From Bacteroidales bacterium (GTDB taxonomy: Bacteria > Bacteroidota > Bacteroidia > Bacteroidales > F082): a DNA stretch of 64,000 nucleotides. Shown here piece after piece: positions 16,174 through 26,511 of this stretch (the stretch's first letter is position 1; each line of letters opens with the position of its first letter). The notes under the pieces are model-generated. The model did no database searches and was not told where the DNA came from. It was given only the letters and a program-made list of their open reading frames with translations. The stretch lies in NCBI GenBank assembly GCA_021647205.1, contig JAKIVD010000011.1:1-64000 (forward strand). Direction: 5' to 3'. The position numbers and the translations under genes were made by a program.

Positions 16174-19100
16174 ATGATGGAAAGAAAGAAAAGATTTATC
16201 ACTTGTGATGGAAACTATGCCGCTGCCCACGTGGCATATATGTTTAGCGAAGTAGCTGCTATTTACCCCATTACGCCTTCTTCAACAATGGCCGAGTATG
16301 TTGACGAATGGGCCGCCTACGGCAGAAAGAATATATTTGGTGAAACGGTAAAAGTAACCGAGATGCAGTCGGAAGGTGGTGCCTCCGGTGCTGTGCACGG
16401 CGCTTTGCAGGCGGGTGCCCTCACCACTACTTTTACAGCCTCGCAGGGTCTGCTGCTGATGATCCCGAATATGTACAAAATGGCCGGCGAATTGTTACCT
16501 GCCGTTTTTCACGTCAGTGCCCGCAGCCTTGCCGCCCAGGCGCTCTCCATTTTTGGCGACCACAGCGATGTGATGAGCGTCCGCCAAACCGGCTTTGCCA
16601 TTCTGGCCACCGGCAGCATCCAGGAGGAGATGGACATTGCCCCCATCGCCCACCTGGCCGCCATCAAAAGCAGGATTCCTTTCCTGCACATGTTTGACGG
16701 TTTCCGTACCTCGCACGAAATTCAAAAAGTGGAGTATTTTGAACACGAAGACCTCGAACATCTATTTCCATGGGAAGAGGTTCAAAAATTTAGGGACAAC
16801 GCCCTGAACCCCGAACACCCGGTAACCCGCGGAACGGCACAAAACCCCGATATTTATTTCCAGTCGCGCGAAGCGGCCAACCGTTTTTATGAACCCATTC
16901 CCGACCTGGTGGAAGAATATATGCAGGAAATCACCAAAATGACAGGTCGTGAATACCATCCGTTTTCCTACTACGGCGATCCGAAAGCAGAAAATATTAT
17001 TGTTGCGATGGGCTCGGTTACCGAAACCATCCGCGAAACCGTTGATTATTTAAACAACAAAGGCAAAAAACTGGGCATGATTGCTGTGCATTTGTACCGC
17101 CCGTTTTCTGAGAAATACTTTATGAAAGTGGTGCCCAAATCGGTTAAACGAATTGTCGTACTTGACCGTACCAAAGAACTGGGTGCCAATGGTGAACCTT
17201 TGTATCTTGATATTAAAGATATATTTTACGGAAAAGAAAACCAACCGCTTATTGTGGGTGGCCGCTACGGTTTGAGTTCGAAAGACACCACCCCGGCACA
17301 GATTATTTCTGTTTTCGAAAACCTCGCACTGAAAGAACCAAAAAATCAGTTTACCGTTGGTATTGTTGATGATGTAACTTTCAAGTCATTGCCCCTTCTC
17401 CCAGAAGTCAGCATCAGCGACAAAAGCACTTATGAAGCCAAGTTTTATGGCCTGGGTGCTGACGGAACTGTGGGCGCCAACAAAAACTCCATCAAAATTA
17501 TCGGGGAAGCCACCGACAAATATGCACAGGCTTATTTTGCCTACGATTCGAAGAAATCGGGCGGGATTACTATTTCTCACCTGCGCTTTGGCGACACCCC
17601 CATCCGTTCGACCTACCTGGTTGGAACACCTGATTTTGTGGCTTGCCACGTTCCTTCGTATCTCACAAAATACGATATGCTGAAGGGGCTGAAAAAAGGC
17701 GGAACTTTCCTCTTGAACAGCATTTGGGATGAAGAAGAAACCAAACGCCGTTTACCCGATTCCATGAAAAAATACATGGCAGAAAACAACATCAGGTTCT
17801 ACAGCATTAACGCTACCAAAATTGCCTCCGATATTGGATTGGGCAACCGAACCAATACCATTATGCAGGCAGCCTTTTTCAAGGTTTCGGAAGTCATTCC
17901 CTATGCCGATGCCGAGGAACACATGAAAACCTTCATCCACAAAACCTATGGAAATAAAGGTGAAGAAATTGTAAATATGAATTATGCCGCCGTTGACCGG
18001 GGTGGCAATGTTACCGAGATTAAAGTACCTGCTGAATGGGCCAAACTGAAAGGTGAGGATGAGGGGGAAAATACGGACCATCTGCCTGATTTTATCCGCG
18101 ATGTTGTCCGTCCAATTGAAGCCTTAAAAGGGGACGAGTTGCCCGTTAGCGCTTTCCTGGGACGCGAAGATGGTACTTTCCCCCCGGGGACGGCAGCCTA
18201 CGAAAAGCGGGGTATTGCCGTAAACGTACCCGAATGGCAGGCTGACAATTGTATCCAGTGCAACCAATGTGCTTATGTTTGTCCACACGCTGCCATCAGG
18301 CCGTTTTTGCTGGATGAAGAAGAAGCAAAAAATGTTCCGGAAGGAACCGTTCTGCTGGAAACCAAAGGAAAACTTGCCCCGCATAAATACCGTATCCAGG
18401 TGAGTGTGCTCGACTGTACCGGTTGTGGCAGTTGTGCCGATGTTTGCCCTTCCAAAGAAAAATCATTGATCATGAAGCCGCTTGACGGCCAGATGGGAGA
18501 AGTTCCCCGCTGGGATCACTTGATTAAAAATATCACCGTAAAAGACACTGTTGTCGATAAATTTTCTTCGGTGAAAAACAGCCAGTTCGCGCAAACCCTG
18601 TTTGAATTCTCGGGTGCCTGTGCAGGCTGTGGCGAAACCCCTTACATCCAGTTGGCCACCCAATTGTTTGGCGACCGGATGATGATTGCCAATGCCACCG
18701 GTTGTTCATCCATTTACGGCGGTTCGGCCCCGGCAACACCGTATACGACAAATGCCGAAGGCAAAGGGCCGGCCTGGGCCAACTCATTGTTCGAAGACAA
18801 TGCCGAGTATGGTTTTGGCATGGCAACAGCTGTTCGAAAAATGCGCGACCGCATTGAGCGCTTTATGACCGAAGCCATCGAAAATGGAACAAGTACCGAC
18901 CGCAAAGAAGCGTATGAAGCATGGATTGCTGCCAGGGAAAACGGGGAAGAATCCAAAGCTGCTTCTGCAACAGTTTCGGATTTACTGAAAGATGCCAAGG
19001 ACGAAGAAGCCAAAAAACTGATGGAACTTGAACAGTATTTCATCAAAAAATCGCAATGGATTTTCGGTGGCGACGGTTGGGCTTACGACATTGGTTTTGG

Positions 19101-19716
19101 CGGGCTGGACCATGTGCTGGCCTCCGGCGAAGATGTGAATGTGTTGGTAATGGATACCGAGGTGTATTCCAATACCGGCGGACAATCGTCCAAGGCCAGC
19201 CAAACTGGTCAGGTGGCCAAATTTGCCACGGCAGGTAAGGTCGTGGGCAAGAAAGATCTCGGCGCCATTATGATGACCTATGGTTATGTATATGTTGCTC
19301 AGGTTGCGATGGGCGCGAACCAGAACCAGTACTTTAAGGCCCTTAAAGAAGCTGAGGCTTTTCCCGGCCCATCGTTGATTATTGCCTACTCGCCATGTAT
19401 TGCCCACGGTTTGCGCAGCACCATGGCCAAATCGCAGCTCGAAGAAAAACTGGCTGTTGAAGCCGGCTACTGGACGCTTTACCGTTACAACCCACTGCTG
19501 GAGCTGGAAGGCAAGAACCCCTTCCAACTGGATTCGAAAGAACCCGACTGGAGCAAGTTTGAGCATTTCCGCGACGGCGAGGTTCGTTTCCTTTCGCTGA
19601 AAAAGACTTTCCCCGAAAAGGCCAGGGAACTGACAAAACAGGCGTTGAAAAATTCGCAGTGGCGTCACAACTTCTATAAGCGCCATGCGGAGATGGATTT
19701 CTCCAACAAGGCTTAA
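16174..19716 (+). CDS. nifJ: Pyruvate:ferredoxin (flavodoxin) oxidoreductase
   Basis: Single-chain enzyme, 1180 aa, the usual length, converting pyruvate and CoA to acetyl-CoA, CO2 and reduced ferredoxin in the cytoplasm. Domain order: N-terminal pyrimidine-binding domain (AIYPITPSSTMAEYVDEWAA), transketolase C-like domain, two 4Fe-4S motifs (CIQCNQCAYVCPH and CTGCGSCADVCP), then the thiamine domain with CAGCGETPY, ATGCSSIYGG, GGDGWAYDIGFGGLDHVLAS and TEVYSNTGGQSSKAS. Two adjacent ATG codons open the frame; the first is given. A box TACTTTCG (16119-16126) resembles the -7 element with one mismatch. Monocistronic, with a strong terminator after it. Marks an anaerobic-type metabolism. Confidence 0.97.
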   Translation: MMERKKRFITCDGNYAAAHVAYMFSEVAAIYPITPSSTMAEYVDEWAAYGRKNIFGETVKVTEMQSEGGASGAVHGALQAGALTTTFTASQGLLLMIPNMYKMAGELLPAVFHVSARSLAAQALSIFGDHSDVMSVRQTGFAILATGSIQEEMDIAPIAHLAAIKSRIPFLHMFDGFRTSHEIQKVEYFEHEDLEHLFPWEEVQKFRDNALNPEHPVTRGTAQNPDIYFQSREAANRFYEPIPDLVEEYMQEITKMTGREYHPFSYYGDPKAENIIVAMGSVTETIRETVDYLNNKGKKLGMIAVHLYRPFSEKYFMKVVPKSVKRIVVLDRTKELGANGEPLYLDIKDIFYGKENQPLIVGGRYGLSSKDTTPAQIISVFENLALKEPKNQFTVGIVDDVTFKSLPLLPEVSISDKSTYEAKFYGLGADGTVGANKNSIKIIGEATDKYAQAYFAYDSKKSGGITISHLRFGDTPIRSTYLVGTPDFVACHVPSYLTKYDMLKGLKKGGTFLLNSIWDEEETKRRLPDSMKKYMAENNIRFYSINATKIASDIGLGNRTNTIMQAAFFKVSEVIPYADAEEHMKTFIHKTYGNKGEEIVNMNYAAVDRGGNVTEIKVPAEWAKLKGEDEGENTDHLPDFIRDVVRPIEALKGDELPVSAFLGREDGTFPPGTAAYEKRGIAVNVPEWQADNCIQCNQCAYVCPHAAIRPFLLDEEEAKNVPEGTVLLETKGKLAPHKYRIQVSVLDCTGCGSCADVCPSKEKSLIMKPLDGQMGEVPRWDHLIKNITVKDTVVDKFSSVKNSQFAQTLFEFSGACAGCGETPYIQLATQLFGDRMMIANATGCSSIYGGSAPATPYTTNAEGKGPAWANSLFEDNAEYGFGMATAVRKMRDRIERFMTEAIENGTSTDRKEAYEAWIAARENGEESKAASATVSDLLKDAKDEEAKKLMELEQYFIKKSQWIFGGDGWAYDIGFGGLDHVLASGEDVNVLVMDTEVYSNTGGQSSKASQTGQVAKFATAGKVVGKKDLGAIMMTYGYVYVAQVAMGANQNQYFKALKEAEAFPGPSLIIAYSPCIAHGLRSTMAKSQLEEKLAVEAGYWTLYRYNPLLELEGKNPFQLDSKEPDWSKFEHFRDGEVRFLSLKKTFPEKARELTKQALKNSQWRHNFYKRHAEMDFSNKA

Positions 19717-19743
19717 GACCATTTCGGTAAATACGAAAACACC

Positions 19744-19777
19744 AGAACCGCCTCAATATTGAAGCGGTTCTTTTTTT
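19744..19777 (+). terminator. Rho-independent terminator of nifJ
   Basis: AGAACCGCCTCAAT and ATTGAAGCGGTTCT form a 14-bp stem (one G-T/C-A position) followed by a run of T, 28 bases after the nifJ stop. Confidence 0.9.
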
Positions 19778-19931
19778 GCCTTTATTCTTTCTTCAAACCG
19801 GCAGAGAGGCGGAGTTCCGGAGGGATCAAGACTCAAAAAATACGGTGCTCACTGTACATTTGGAAAGCAGCGGTTTTCTATTCGGGATGTCTTAATTGGG
19901 TCTTAATTAAGAATGATTTTAAATTATTTCT

Positions 19932-19939
19932 TAATTTTG
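19932..19939 (+). promoter_or_regulatory. Candidate -7 box upstream of the repeat protein
   Basis: TAATTTTG matches TAnnTTTG exactly and lies 90 bases before the start of the S74-domain protein. No good -33 TTTG was found at the normal distance. The rest of the 19778-20029 gap holds no gene that I can see. Confidence 0.3.
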
Positions 19940-20029
19940 TAGCACATTTCCAAACACACTCCGACTTCATAATCGTTTTTTCCCTTTCCAAAAAAGAGGG
20001 AGTTGTGTATTCACCAATCTCATTATATC

Positions 20030-23000
20030 ATGAAATTAAACTCAATTTTTCTTGTCGTAATTCTTTTGATTGCAAAAAACATCCTTGCCCAGGTCGCCAT
20101 CAACAAAGATGGCAGCCAGGCTGACAGTTCGGCCATGCTTGACATCAGTGCGACCGATGCCGGGCTACTCATTCCCCGGATGACTTATCTCCAGCGGGAT
20201 GCCATTGTCAATCCCGCACAGGGTTTGCTGGTCTTCAGCACTACCGACAAAAACTTTTATGTTCACAACGGCACAGCATGGATAACAGTGCTGAGTTCAA
20301 CATCCGGCTGGGCTTTGTCGGGCAACAGCAACTCGGTTAACGGAACGCATTTTATCGGCACTACGAATGATCAGGACCTGGATTTCCGCACCAATGATGT
20401 GGTCCGCCTTACGATTACACAATCGGGGCAGTTGGAAATATTGAATACCGGACAATCGGTTTTTATCGGGGAAGGTGCAGGTGCCAGTGATAATTTATCC
20501 GACAATAAAAATGTTTTGATTGGCTACCAGGCCGGGACCTCAACCTCCAGCGGTTATAATAATACCGCCATTGGTCACTCCGCACTCAATACCAACACCA
20601 GCGGCGATTTCAATACCGCAATTGGAAATCAGGCATTGAAGTCCAACATCATGGGGAACGGAAATACCGCCATTGGCAGCAGCGCCTTGTTGTTCACCAC
20701 CACCTATGGCAATACCGCAACGGGCAGCAATGCGCTCCGGGATAATACAACCGGCAGCTACAATACGGCCAGCGGCAGTAGTTCATTGCAAAAAAATACC
20801 ACCGGAAATCACAATACCGCTGGCAGCGCCTACGCGCTTTACAACAATACAACGGGAAGGGCAAACACTGCCATCGGGGCATTTTCCCTTTACAAGAACA
20901 CCGTTCGGAGCAACCTGGTAGCAGTAGGCGACTCGGCATTGTACAACAACGGAACAGGGGCAACGGGCAATGTTGAGGCAACTAAAAATACGGCCGTCGG
21001 TTCAAAATCGCTTTACAACAACACGACGGGGTATAAAAACACCGCCAGCGGAACCAACTCACTTTATAGCAACAGAACAGGGAATGACAACAGCGCCTTT
21101 GGCTTTTCCGCACTTCGTAACAATGTATCCGGCATATCCAATACCGCAATTGGTGCTGCCGCACTTTACAGCAACACCGGAAGCTACAACACAGCTTCAG
21201 GTTACTGGGCCCTCTATAAAAACACAACAGGCAATTACAATACGGCTCACGGTTTCAGGGCACTTTATTCCAACACTTTTGGCGAAGGGAATACGGCTAC
21301 CGGATCCAAGGCTTTGCACAAAAACTTAAGTGGTGACTTCAACACGGCCTCCGGATATCTGGCACTTGAATTGAACTCTGGCGGTGATGGCAACACGGCC
21401 AATGGTTACAAAGCACTCAATAAAAATTCATCCGGACTTTACAATACAGCAACGGGATACCTTGCATTGTCAACCAATATCACCGGAGATAACAACACGG
21501 CATACGGAAGCAATGCTTTGAAGACAAACGACTACGGGGTTTTCAATACGGCAACCGGCGATTCTGCATTATATTTCAACACCTTAGGAAGATACAATAC
21601 GGCAGCAGGTGCTTCATCCCTGAAAAATAACCAAACAGCATGGAATAACACGGCAACCGGTTACCATACTTTGTATAAAAACAGTACCGGTGCAAAAAAC
21701 ACTGCTGTGGGAACCAATGCCCTGAACAAAAATACTATTGGTAACGAAAACACCGCAGTAGGTATGGAAGCCTTATACGGGAACACCTCACAAAGTTACA
21801 ACACGGCAGTGGGTAACGGCGCGCTTTATTCCAACGATAACGGAGAAAAAAATACGGCAGTAGGGAACAGGGCACTCTACAATAACGAATTTGGTGTCGA
21901 AAATTGTGCGGTAGGCTACTGGGCGCTTTACATCAATATTACCGGAAGCTATAATACAGCGATGGGAACCCTTGCTTTGCAGGCTAATTACAATGGTATC
22001 AATAATGCCGCACTCGGGTATAAAGCGCTGTATTCGAATTATTCGGGAACTGATAACTCCGCATCCGGTTATCAGTCCCTTTATTCGAATTACGACGGAG
22101 CGCGGAACACTGCCCAGGGTTCAAACGCGATGTACAACAATTTATCCGGCTTCGACAATTCTGCTTTCGGTGTCTGGGCACTTTATTCGAATACCGCCGG
22201 ACAGGAAAATATTGCTATTGGCGGCAGATCGCTCTATTCCAACACACTTGGCGATTTTAATACGGCAACGGGCTTCAAGGCGCTTTATTCCAACGTCAGC
22301 GGAAATAAGAATGTGGCCAACGGGTACAAAGCTTTGTTCTTTTCTACCGGTAGTTACAATACGGCTATTGGCAATACGGCTTTATACAACACAAGCTCTG
22401 CCAATTATAATACAGCCTTGGGCCATGAAGCCATGTTTTCTACTACTACCGGCGGATATAACAGTGGAAGTGGTTCCCAGTCATTGAATAACAATACGTC
22501 GGGATACAGCAATACGGGCATGGGCTACCGTGCATTATACGGCAACACAACCGGTTATCAAAACTCAGCATTTGGACGAAATGCCTTTACCAATGGCACC
22601 AATTACCACAACTCAACCGCACTGGGCTTTAATGCCAACATTACCGCTTCCAATCAGGTAAGGGTGGGCAATGTTGCCGTTACTTCCATTGGCGGCTTTA
22701 CCTTCTGGAGCAATCTTTCGGACGGACGTTTTAAGACGGGGATCAAGGAGGATGTCCCGGGTCTGGACTTCATCCTGAAACTGCGACCACTTACCTACCG
22801 CCTCGATATGGATGCCATTGCCGGTTTCATCAATACTCCCGACGAGCTGAGAAACCGTCAGGACGAAGCCCGCAAAAGCAACCAGCTTCAGACCGGTTTT
22901 ATTGCCCAGGAAGTGGAACAGGCGGCCAGGGCCATCGGGTACAACTTCAATGGCGTGGACACACCCGAAAGCGGCGATGATTACTACGGCCTGCGGTATG

Positions 23001-23149
23001 CCGCTTTCGTCGTTCCCCTGGTGAAAGCCGTGCAGGAACTCAACGAAAAAAACAGGGAATTGGAGGCAAAACTGGCCGGGATGGAGGAAATTCAAGCACG
23101 CCTGACTCAAATCGAAAAGGAACTGTCGGACAGCAGGCAGGCTGACTGA
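20030..23149 (+). CDS. Surface protein with 17-residue tandem repeats and S74 self-cleaving chaperone domain
   Basis: 1039 aa. The start at 20030 gives a signal peptide (MKLNSIFLVVILLIAKNILA); the nine codons before it add nothing. The N-terminal ~150 residues (SSAMLDISATDAGLLIPRMT, FSTTDKNFYVHNGTAW) are a common opening of Bacteroidota fibre-like proteins. Then about 39 repeats of pattern NTAxGxxALYxNTTGxY follow. The C-terminus has the Peptidase_S74 intramolecular chaperone signature SDGRFKTGIKEDV, TGFIAQEVEQAA and GLRYAAFVVPLVKAVQELNE, then a coiled coil. In phage tail spikes this domain trimerises the fibre and cuts itself off before the Ser of the S-D motif; the same is expected here. 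Function of the fibre is unknown. Confidence 0.85.
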   Translation: MKLNSIFLVVILLIAKNILAQVAINKDGSQADSSAMLDISATDAGLLIPRMTYLQRDAIVNPAQGLLVFSTTDKNFYVHNGTAWITVLSSTSGWALSGNSNSVNGTHFIGTTNDQDLDFRTNDVVRLTITQSGQLEILNTGQSVFIGEGAGASDNLSDNKNVLIGYQAGTSTSSGYNNTAIGHSALNTNTSGDFNTAIGNQALKSNIMGNGNTAIGSSALLFTTTYGNTATGSNALRDNTTGSYNTASGSSSLQKNTTGNHNTAGSAYALYNNTTGRANTAIGAFSLYKNTVRSNLVAVGDSALYNNGTGATGNVEATKNTAVGSKSLYNNTTGYKNTASGTNSLYSNRTGNDNSAFGFSALRNNVSGISNTAIGAAALYSNTGSYNTASGYWALYKNTTGNYNTAHGFRALYSNTFGEGNTATGSKALHKNLSGDFNTASGYLALELNSGGDGNTANGYKALNKNSSGLYNTATGYLALSTNITGDNNTAYGSNALKTNDYGVFNTATGDSALYFNTLGRYNTAAGASSLKNNQTAWNNTATGYHTLYKNSTGAKNTAVGTNALNKNTIGNENTAVGMEALYGNTSQSYNTAVGNGALYSNDNGEKNTAVGNRALYNNEFGVENCAVGYWALYINITGSYNTAMGTLALQANYNGINNAALGYKALYSNYSGTDNSASGYQSLYSNYDGARNTAQGSNAMYNNLSGFDNSAFGVWALYSNTAGQENIAIGGRSLYSNTLGDFNTATGFKALYSNVSGNKNVANGYKALFFSTGSYNTAIGNTALYNTSSANYNTALGHEAMFSTTTGGYNSGSGSQSLNNNTSGYSNTGMGYRALYGNTTGYQNSAFGRNAFTNGTNYHNSTALGFNANITASNQVRVGNVAVTSIGGFTFWSNLSDGRFKTGIKEDVPGLDFILKLRPLTYRLDMDAIAGFINTPDELRNRQDEARKSNQLQTGFIAQEVEQAARAIGYNFNGVDTPESGDDYYGLRYAAFVVPLVKAVQELNEKNRELEAKLAGMEEIQARLTQIEKELSDSRQAD
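20561..22609 (+). repeat. About 39-40 tandem 51-bp repeats (coding)
   Basis: Each unit encodes 17 residues with N1-T2-A3, G5, A8-L9-Y10, N12 and G15 conserved. Unit length is almost constant; a few units have 16 residues, and one region near 20890-20990 is irregular. DNA identity between units is modest, so the array is old or kept at the protein level. Confidence 0.9.
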
Positions 23150-23226
23150 GAAGCCTCAAAACGCTCCGCTCAGATGCTTTGCATAAATCCGCTACACCGG
23201 CCTAAGGGCAGGTCGGTACAGCACAT

Positions 23227-25449
23227 CTAAATCCCGTCAATAATTGCATTCATTGTTGCGCTGGGGCGCATGGCTTTGGTGGCCAGTTCATCGTCTGGCA
23301 TAAAGTATCCGCCAATGTCGGTGGCTTTGCCTTCGGCGGCAGCTATTTCTTCCAGGATTTTTGTTTCGCTGCTTTTAAGCTGTCCGGCAACCACAGTGAA
23401 TTTCTCTTTCAATTCGGCATCCTCGTTTTGTTCTGCCAGCTGCTCGGCCCAGTACTGTGCCAGGAACATGTGGCTGCCACGGTTGTCGATTTCGCCGGCT
23501 TTGCGCGACGGCCCCCGGTTGTTGTCGAGGTGTTTGGCAACGGCTTTATCCAGTGTTGTCGATAAAAGTTGTGCGCGTTTGTTTCCATATTTACTGGCAA
23601 GGTGCTCCAAAGAGACCGTTAAAGCGAGGAACTCTCCCAAAGAATCCCAACGCAAATGACCTTCGGCATTGAACTGCTGCACGTGCTTGGGGGCTGAACC
23701 TCCGGCACCGGTTTCAAACAATCCGCCACCGGCCAGCAGGGGAATTATCGACAGCATTTTGGCGCTGGTACCCAGTTCGAGAATGGGGAATAAATCGGTT
23801 AAATAATCCCGCAACACATTGCCCGTTACCGAGATAGTGTCTTTTCCCGCTTTGGTACGCAAAAGGGTAAACTGCATGGCTTTATCCGGCGACATGATTT
23901 TGATTTCGAGTCCGGAAGTGTCATGGTCTTTTAAGTAGGTGTTCACCAGTTTGATAATTTCTGCATCGTGGGCACGGTTTTCATCCAACCAGAAAACGGC
24001 AGGATTGCCTGTGGCACGGGCACGGCTTACGGCCAGTTTTACCCAGTCCCTTACCGGAATGTCTTTGGTTTGGCAAGAGCGGTAGATGTCGTCTTTCTCC
24101 AGCTGGTGTTCCATCAGCACCTCACCGGCACTGTTAACAATACGGATGGTTCCGTTTCCGCTGGCTTTAAAAGTTTTGTCGTGCGAGCCGTATTCTTCCG
24201 CTTTTTGTGCCATCAGTCCCACGTTGGAAACATTGCCCATGGTAGCCGGGTCGAAGGCGCCATTTTTCTTGCAGAAGCTAATCGCTTCCTGGTAAAAAGT
24301 GGCGTAAGACCTGTCGGGGATAATGGCCTTGGTGTCTTGCAGTTTTCCATCGGCATTCCACATTTTACCGCTGTCGCGGATGACCACCGGCATAGAGGCG
24401 TCGATGATGATGTCGTTACCAGCGTGCAGATTGGTGATGCCTTTGTCGGAATCGACCATGGCAATCGCAGGGTTTTTGGCATAAACAGCCTGGATGTCGG
24501 CTTCTATTTCGTTGCGTTTGCTTTCATCAAGCGAAGCAATTTTTTTGTATAAATCACCGAGGCCCAGATCAGGGTTTACACCCAATTCAGCAAATAATGC
24601 GGCGTATTTTTCAAAGACATCCTTAAAGAAAACAGAGACGAAATTTCCAAAAATAATCGGGTCGGAAATTTTCATCATAGTGGCTTTCAGGTGGATGGAG
24701 AAAAGGGTTCCTTCGGCTTTCGCGTCGTCAATTTGTTCGCGGATAAACCGGCGCAAAGTAGCGGCACTCATAAAAGTACCGTCCAGTATTTCACCTTTTA
24801 ACAGGGAAAGCCCGTCCTTTAAAACAGTCACATTTCCATCTTTATCAACAAACTCATAACGAACGCTATCGTCTTTGTCCATCACCACTGTTTTCTCATT
24901 TCCGTAGAAATCACCCGATTTCATATGTGATACGTGGGTTTTGGAATCGGCCGACCAAGCGCCTAATTTTTTCGGGTGTTTTTGCGCAAAAGCCTTAACC
25001 GAAGGGGCAACCCGACGGTCAGAATTTCCTTCGCGAAGAACAGGGTTTACGGCACTGCCCAGGCATTTGGCATATCTTGATTTGATGGCTTCTTCATCTG
25101 CATTTTTTGGCTCCTCGGGGTAATTGGGCAGATTGTAGCCTTTTTCTCGGAGTTCGGCAATAGCAGCCTTTAGCTGGGGAATAGATGCGCTGATATTGGG
25201 AAGCTTGATGATGTTTGCTTCGGGTTTTTGAACCAGTTTTCCGAGGAAGGCCAGTTCATCATCTATCTGCTGCGCAGCCGTGAGGTACTCAGGAAAAGTG
25301 GAAATAATTCTCGCTGCAAGCGAAATATCTCTTGTTTCAACATTTACTCCCGCGGCTTTGGTAAAAGCATTTACAATAGGAAGTAATGAATACGTAGCCA
25401 AAGCCGGTGCTTCGTCAATTTTGGTCCAGGTTATTTTCGGATTGTTCAT
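23227..25449 (-). CDS. icd: NADP-dependent isocitrate dehydrogenase, monomeric type
   Basis: 740 aa, the size of the monomeric enzyme (about 740), twice that of the homodimeric form. It oxidises isocitrate to 2-oxoglutarate in the TCA cycle. Seen: [20 protein letters not shown] at the start, [80 protein letters not shown] and EYGSHDKTF, all typical of this family. The start at 25449 is the family N-terminus. No partner genes nearby; convergent with the repeat protein, with 77 bases between the stops. Confidence 0.97.
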   Translation of the reverse strand: MNNPKITWTKIDEAPALATYSLLPIVNAFTKAAGVNVETRDISLAARIISTFPEYLTAAQQIDDELAFLGKLVQKPEANIIKLPNISASIPQLKAAIAELREKGYNLPNYPEEPKNADEEAIKSRYAKCLGSAVNPVLREGNSDRRVAPSVKAFAQKHPKKLGAWSADSKTHVSHMKSGDFYGNEKTVVMDKDDSVRYEFVDKDGNVTVLKDGLSLLKGEILDGTFMSAATLRRFIREQIDDAKAEGTLFSIHLKATMMKISDPIIFGNFVSVFFKDVFEKYAALFAELGVNPDLGLGDLYKKIASLDESKRNEIEADIQAVYAKNPAIAMVDSDKGITNLHAGNDIIIDASMPVVIRDSGKMWNADGKLQDTKAIIPDRSYATFYQEAISFCKKNGAFDPATMGNVSNVGLMAQKAEEYGSHDKTFKASGNGTIRIVNSAGEVLMEHQLEKDDIYRSCQTKDIPVRDWVKLAVSRARATGNPAVFWLDENRAHDAEIIKLVNTYLKDHDTSGLEIKIMSPDKAMQFTLLRTKAGKDTISVTGNVLRDYLTDLFPILELGTSAKMLSIIPLLAGGGLFETGAGGSAPKHVQQFNAEGHLRWDSLGEFLALTVSLEHLASKYGNKRAQLLSTTLDKAVAKHLDNNRGPSRKAGEIDNRGSHMFLAQYWAEQLAEQNEDAELKEKFTVVAGQLKSSETKILEEIAAAEGKATDIGGYFMPDDELATKAMRPSATMNAIIDGI

Positions 25450-25563
25450 GATAATTGTTTGTTTGAAAAATGAAACGGGGACTGATCAACCCCGATTGCT
25501 AAAAGAGTGCAAATGTAAGAAATTTGAGGTTTTTCGTGGTTGTTGTTTAGCTATAAATTAAGA

Positions 25564-25588
25564 AGGCTGCCTATGCGGGCAGCCTTTT
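25564..25588. terminator. Hairpin between icd and the lipoprotein gene
   Basis: AGGCTGCC and GGCAGCCT flank a short loop, with TTTT on the + side and a weaker T-rich stretch on the - side. It lies about 46-70 bases after the minus-strand lipoprotein stop at 25634, so it most likely ends that transcript before icd. Confidence 0.6.
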
Positions 25589-25633
25589 GCGGAATCCTTT
25601 CCGGCCGAATGTGGAGCCGTTTTGACCGATCAG

Positions 25634-26359
25634 CTACCAGCTGCCCTGGTCGATGACTACTCCACCATCATACGCCCACCACTGGCCATGGCCCGAAGCA
25701 TCCCATTCGGCGCGGAAATCCAGCACATATTGTCCGTTCTGCCAGCTCTTCACTTCAACAAAACCTGAGCCGTCAGCATTTACATTTACAGCCATCAGCA
25801 CTTCGTTGGGGATTTCAAAGGTAAAATTGGTAACACTACCGTTATCGTACCACGACATCGTCATTAAAATACCCCCGGTTTCCGGGTCGTAAACAGTAAA
25901 ACTGCTGCTTGATCCGTCTTTGGCTTCTTCGGCTTTGAGGTAGGTGAAGTTGTTGAAAGCCTGTCCTTCCAATATGCCGTCAATAATCATTTCCCAGTAG
26001 TAGGTCGTTACCGATTCGGATACTTTCAGGGTGAAGGTGCAATGGGTGTTTCCATCGTTTATTTCCCAAACATAAACATCACCCCCACCATCTTTAAAAT
26101 TGGTGACCGATGTCCTTTTTGAAGGAGGCGTCATCATGCTGCCATAACCGGCCATACCATTGACCATGTTGATGTAAGATGCGGCCTGTTGTGCGCCGGG
26201 ATCACTTGACTGTACCATGGCATCGGGAACCTGTACCGTTTTTACTTTGTAATTGGGCGCATCCTTGTTGGGATCGGTGTCGTCATCTTTTTTACAGGAC
26301 GAAACAATGACCAGCGAAAAGATGCTTGTAAAAAGGGCTAAAAACTTAAGTGTTTTCAT
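25634..26359 (-). CDS. Unknown lipoprotein, 241 aa
   Basis: Lipoprotein signal MKTLKFLALFTSIFSLVIVS then SCKKDDDTD, the Bacteroidota pattern of Cys followed by Lys and Asp. I do not recognise a named family. The mature part has an Ala/Met-rich helix (DPGAQQAASYINMVNGMAGY) followed by beta-strand-like text: GGDVYVWEINDGNTHCTFTL, YYWEMIIDGILEG, VEVKSWQNGQYVLDFRAEWD. Probably a periplasmic or surface beta-sandwich. It lies in a run of minus-strand secreted protein genes (25634-28766) but with gaps above 100 bases to the next one. Confidence 0.8.
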   Translation of the reverse strand: MKTLKFLALFTSIFSLVIVSSCKKDDDTDPNKDAPNYKVKTVQVPDAMVQSSDPGAQQAASYINMVNGMAGYGSMMTPPSKRTSVTNFKDGGGDVYVWEINDGNTHCTFTLKVSESVTTYYWEMIIDGILEGQAFNNFTYLKAEEAKDGSSSSFTVYDPETGGILMTMSWYDNGSVTNFTFEIPNEVLMAVNVNADGSGFVEVKSWQNGQYVLDFRAEWDASGHGQWWAYDGGVVIDQGSW

Positions 26360-26414
26360 GATTACGGGTTTTTAAGGTTAATATAAGGATGTGTTTCTTT
26401 ATTTCTTAAAAAGA

Positions 26415-26482
26415 AGACAGTGGCCGGGACTGAAATATAGTTGTTGTTGGACATCAGCTTAGTGAGTTGACCGGCCCTGTCT
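26415..26482 (-). terminator. Long-loop hairpin after the PD40 lipoprotein
   Basis: AGACAGTGGCCGG (26415-26427) and CCGGCCCTGTCT (26471-26482) can pair with one bulge; on the minus strand the stem is followed by TCTTTTTA. The loop is about 43 bases, so this may be a repeat element rather than a terminator. Confidence 0.3.
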
Positions 26483-26511
26483 TATCAATTCAATAACCAA
26501 TTGTTCATTTT

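Noticed and set aside
20561-22609. CRISPR-like or minisatellite array
   Set aside because: The 51-bp period is coding, units have no constant repeat/variable spacer split, and the protein pattern explains the period.
16174-23149. Prophage origin for the S74 fibre protein
   Set aside because: Flanking genes are metabolic (nifJ, icd), no other phage gene is present, and the protein has a normal secretory signal peptide.
23968-24552. 194-codon open frame antisense to icd
   Set aside because: Lies wholly inside a highly conserved enzyme gene and shows no protein family text.
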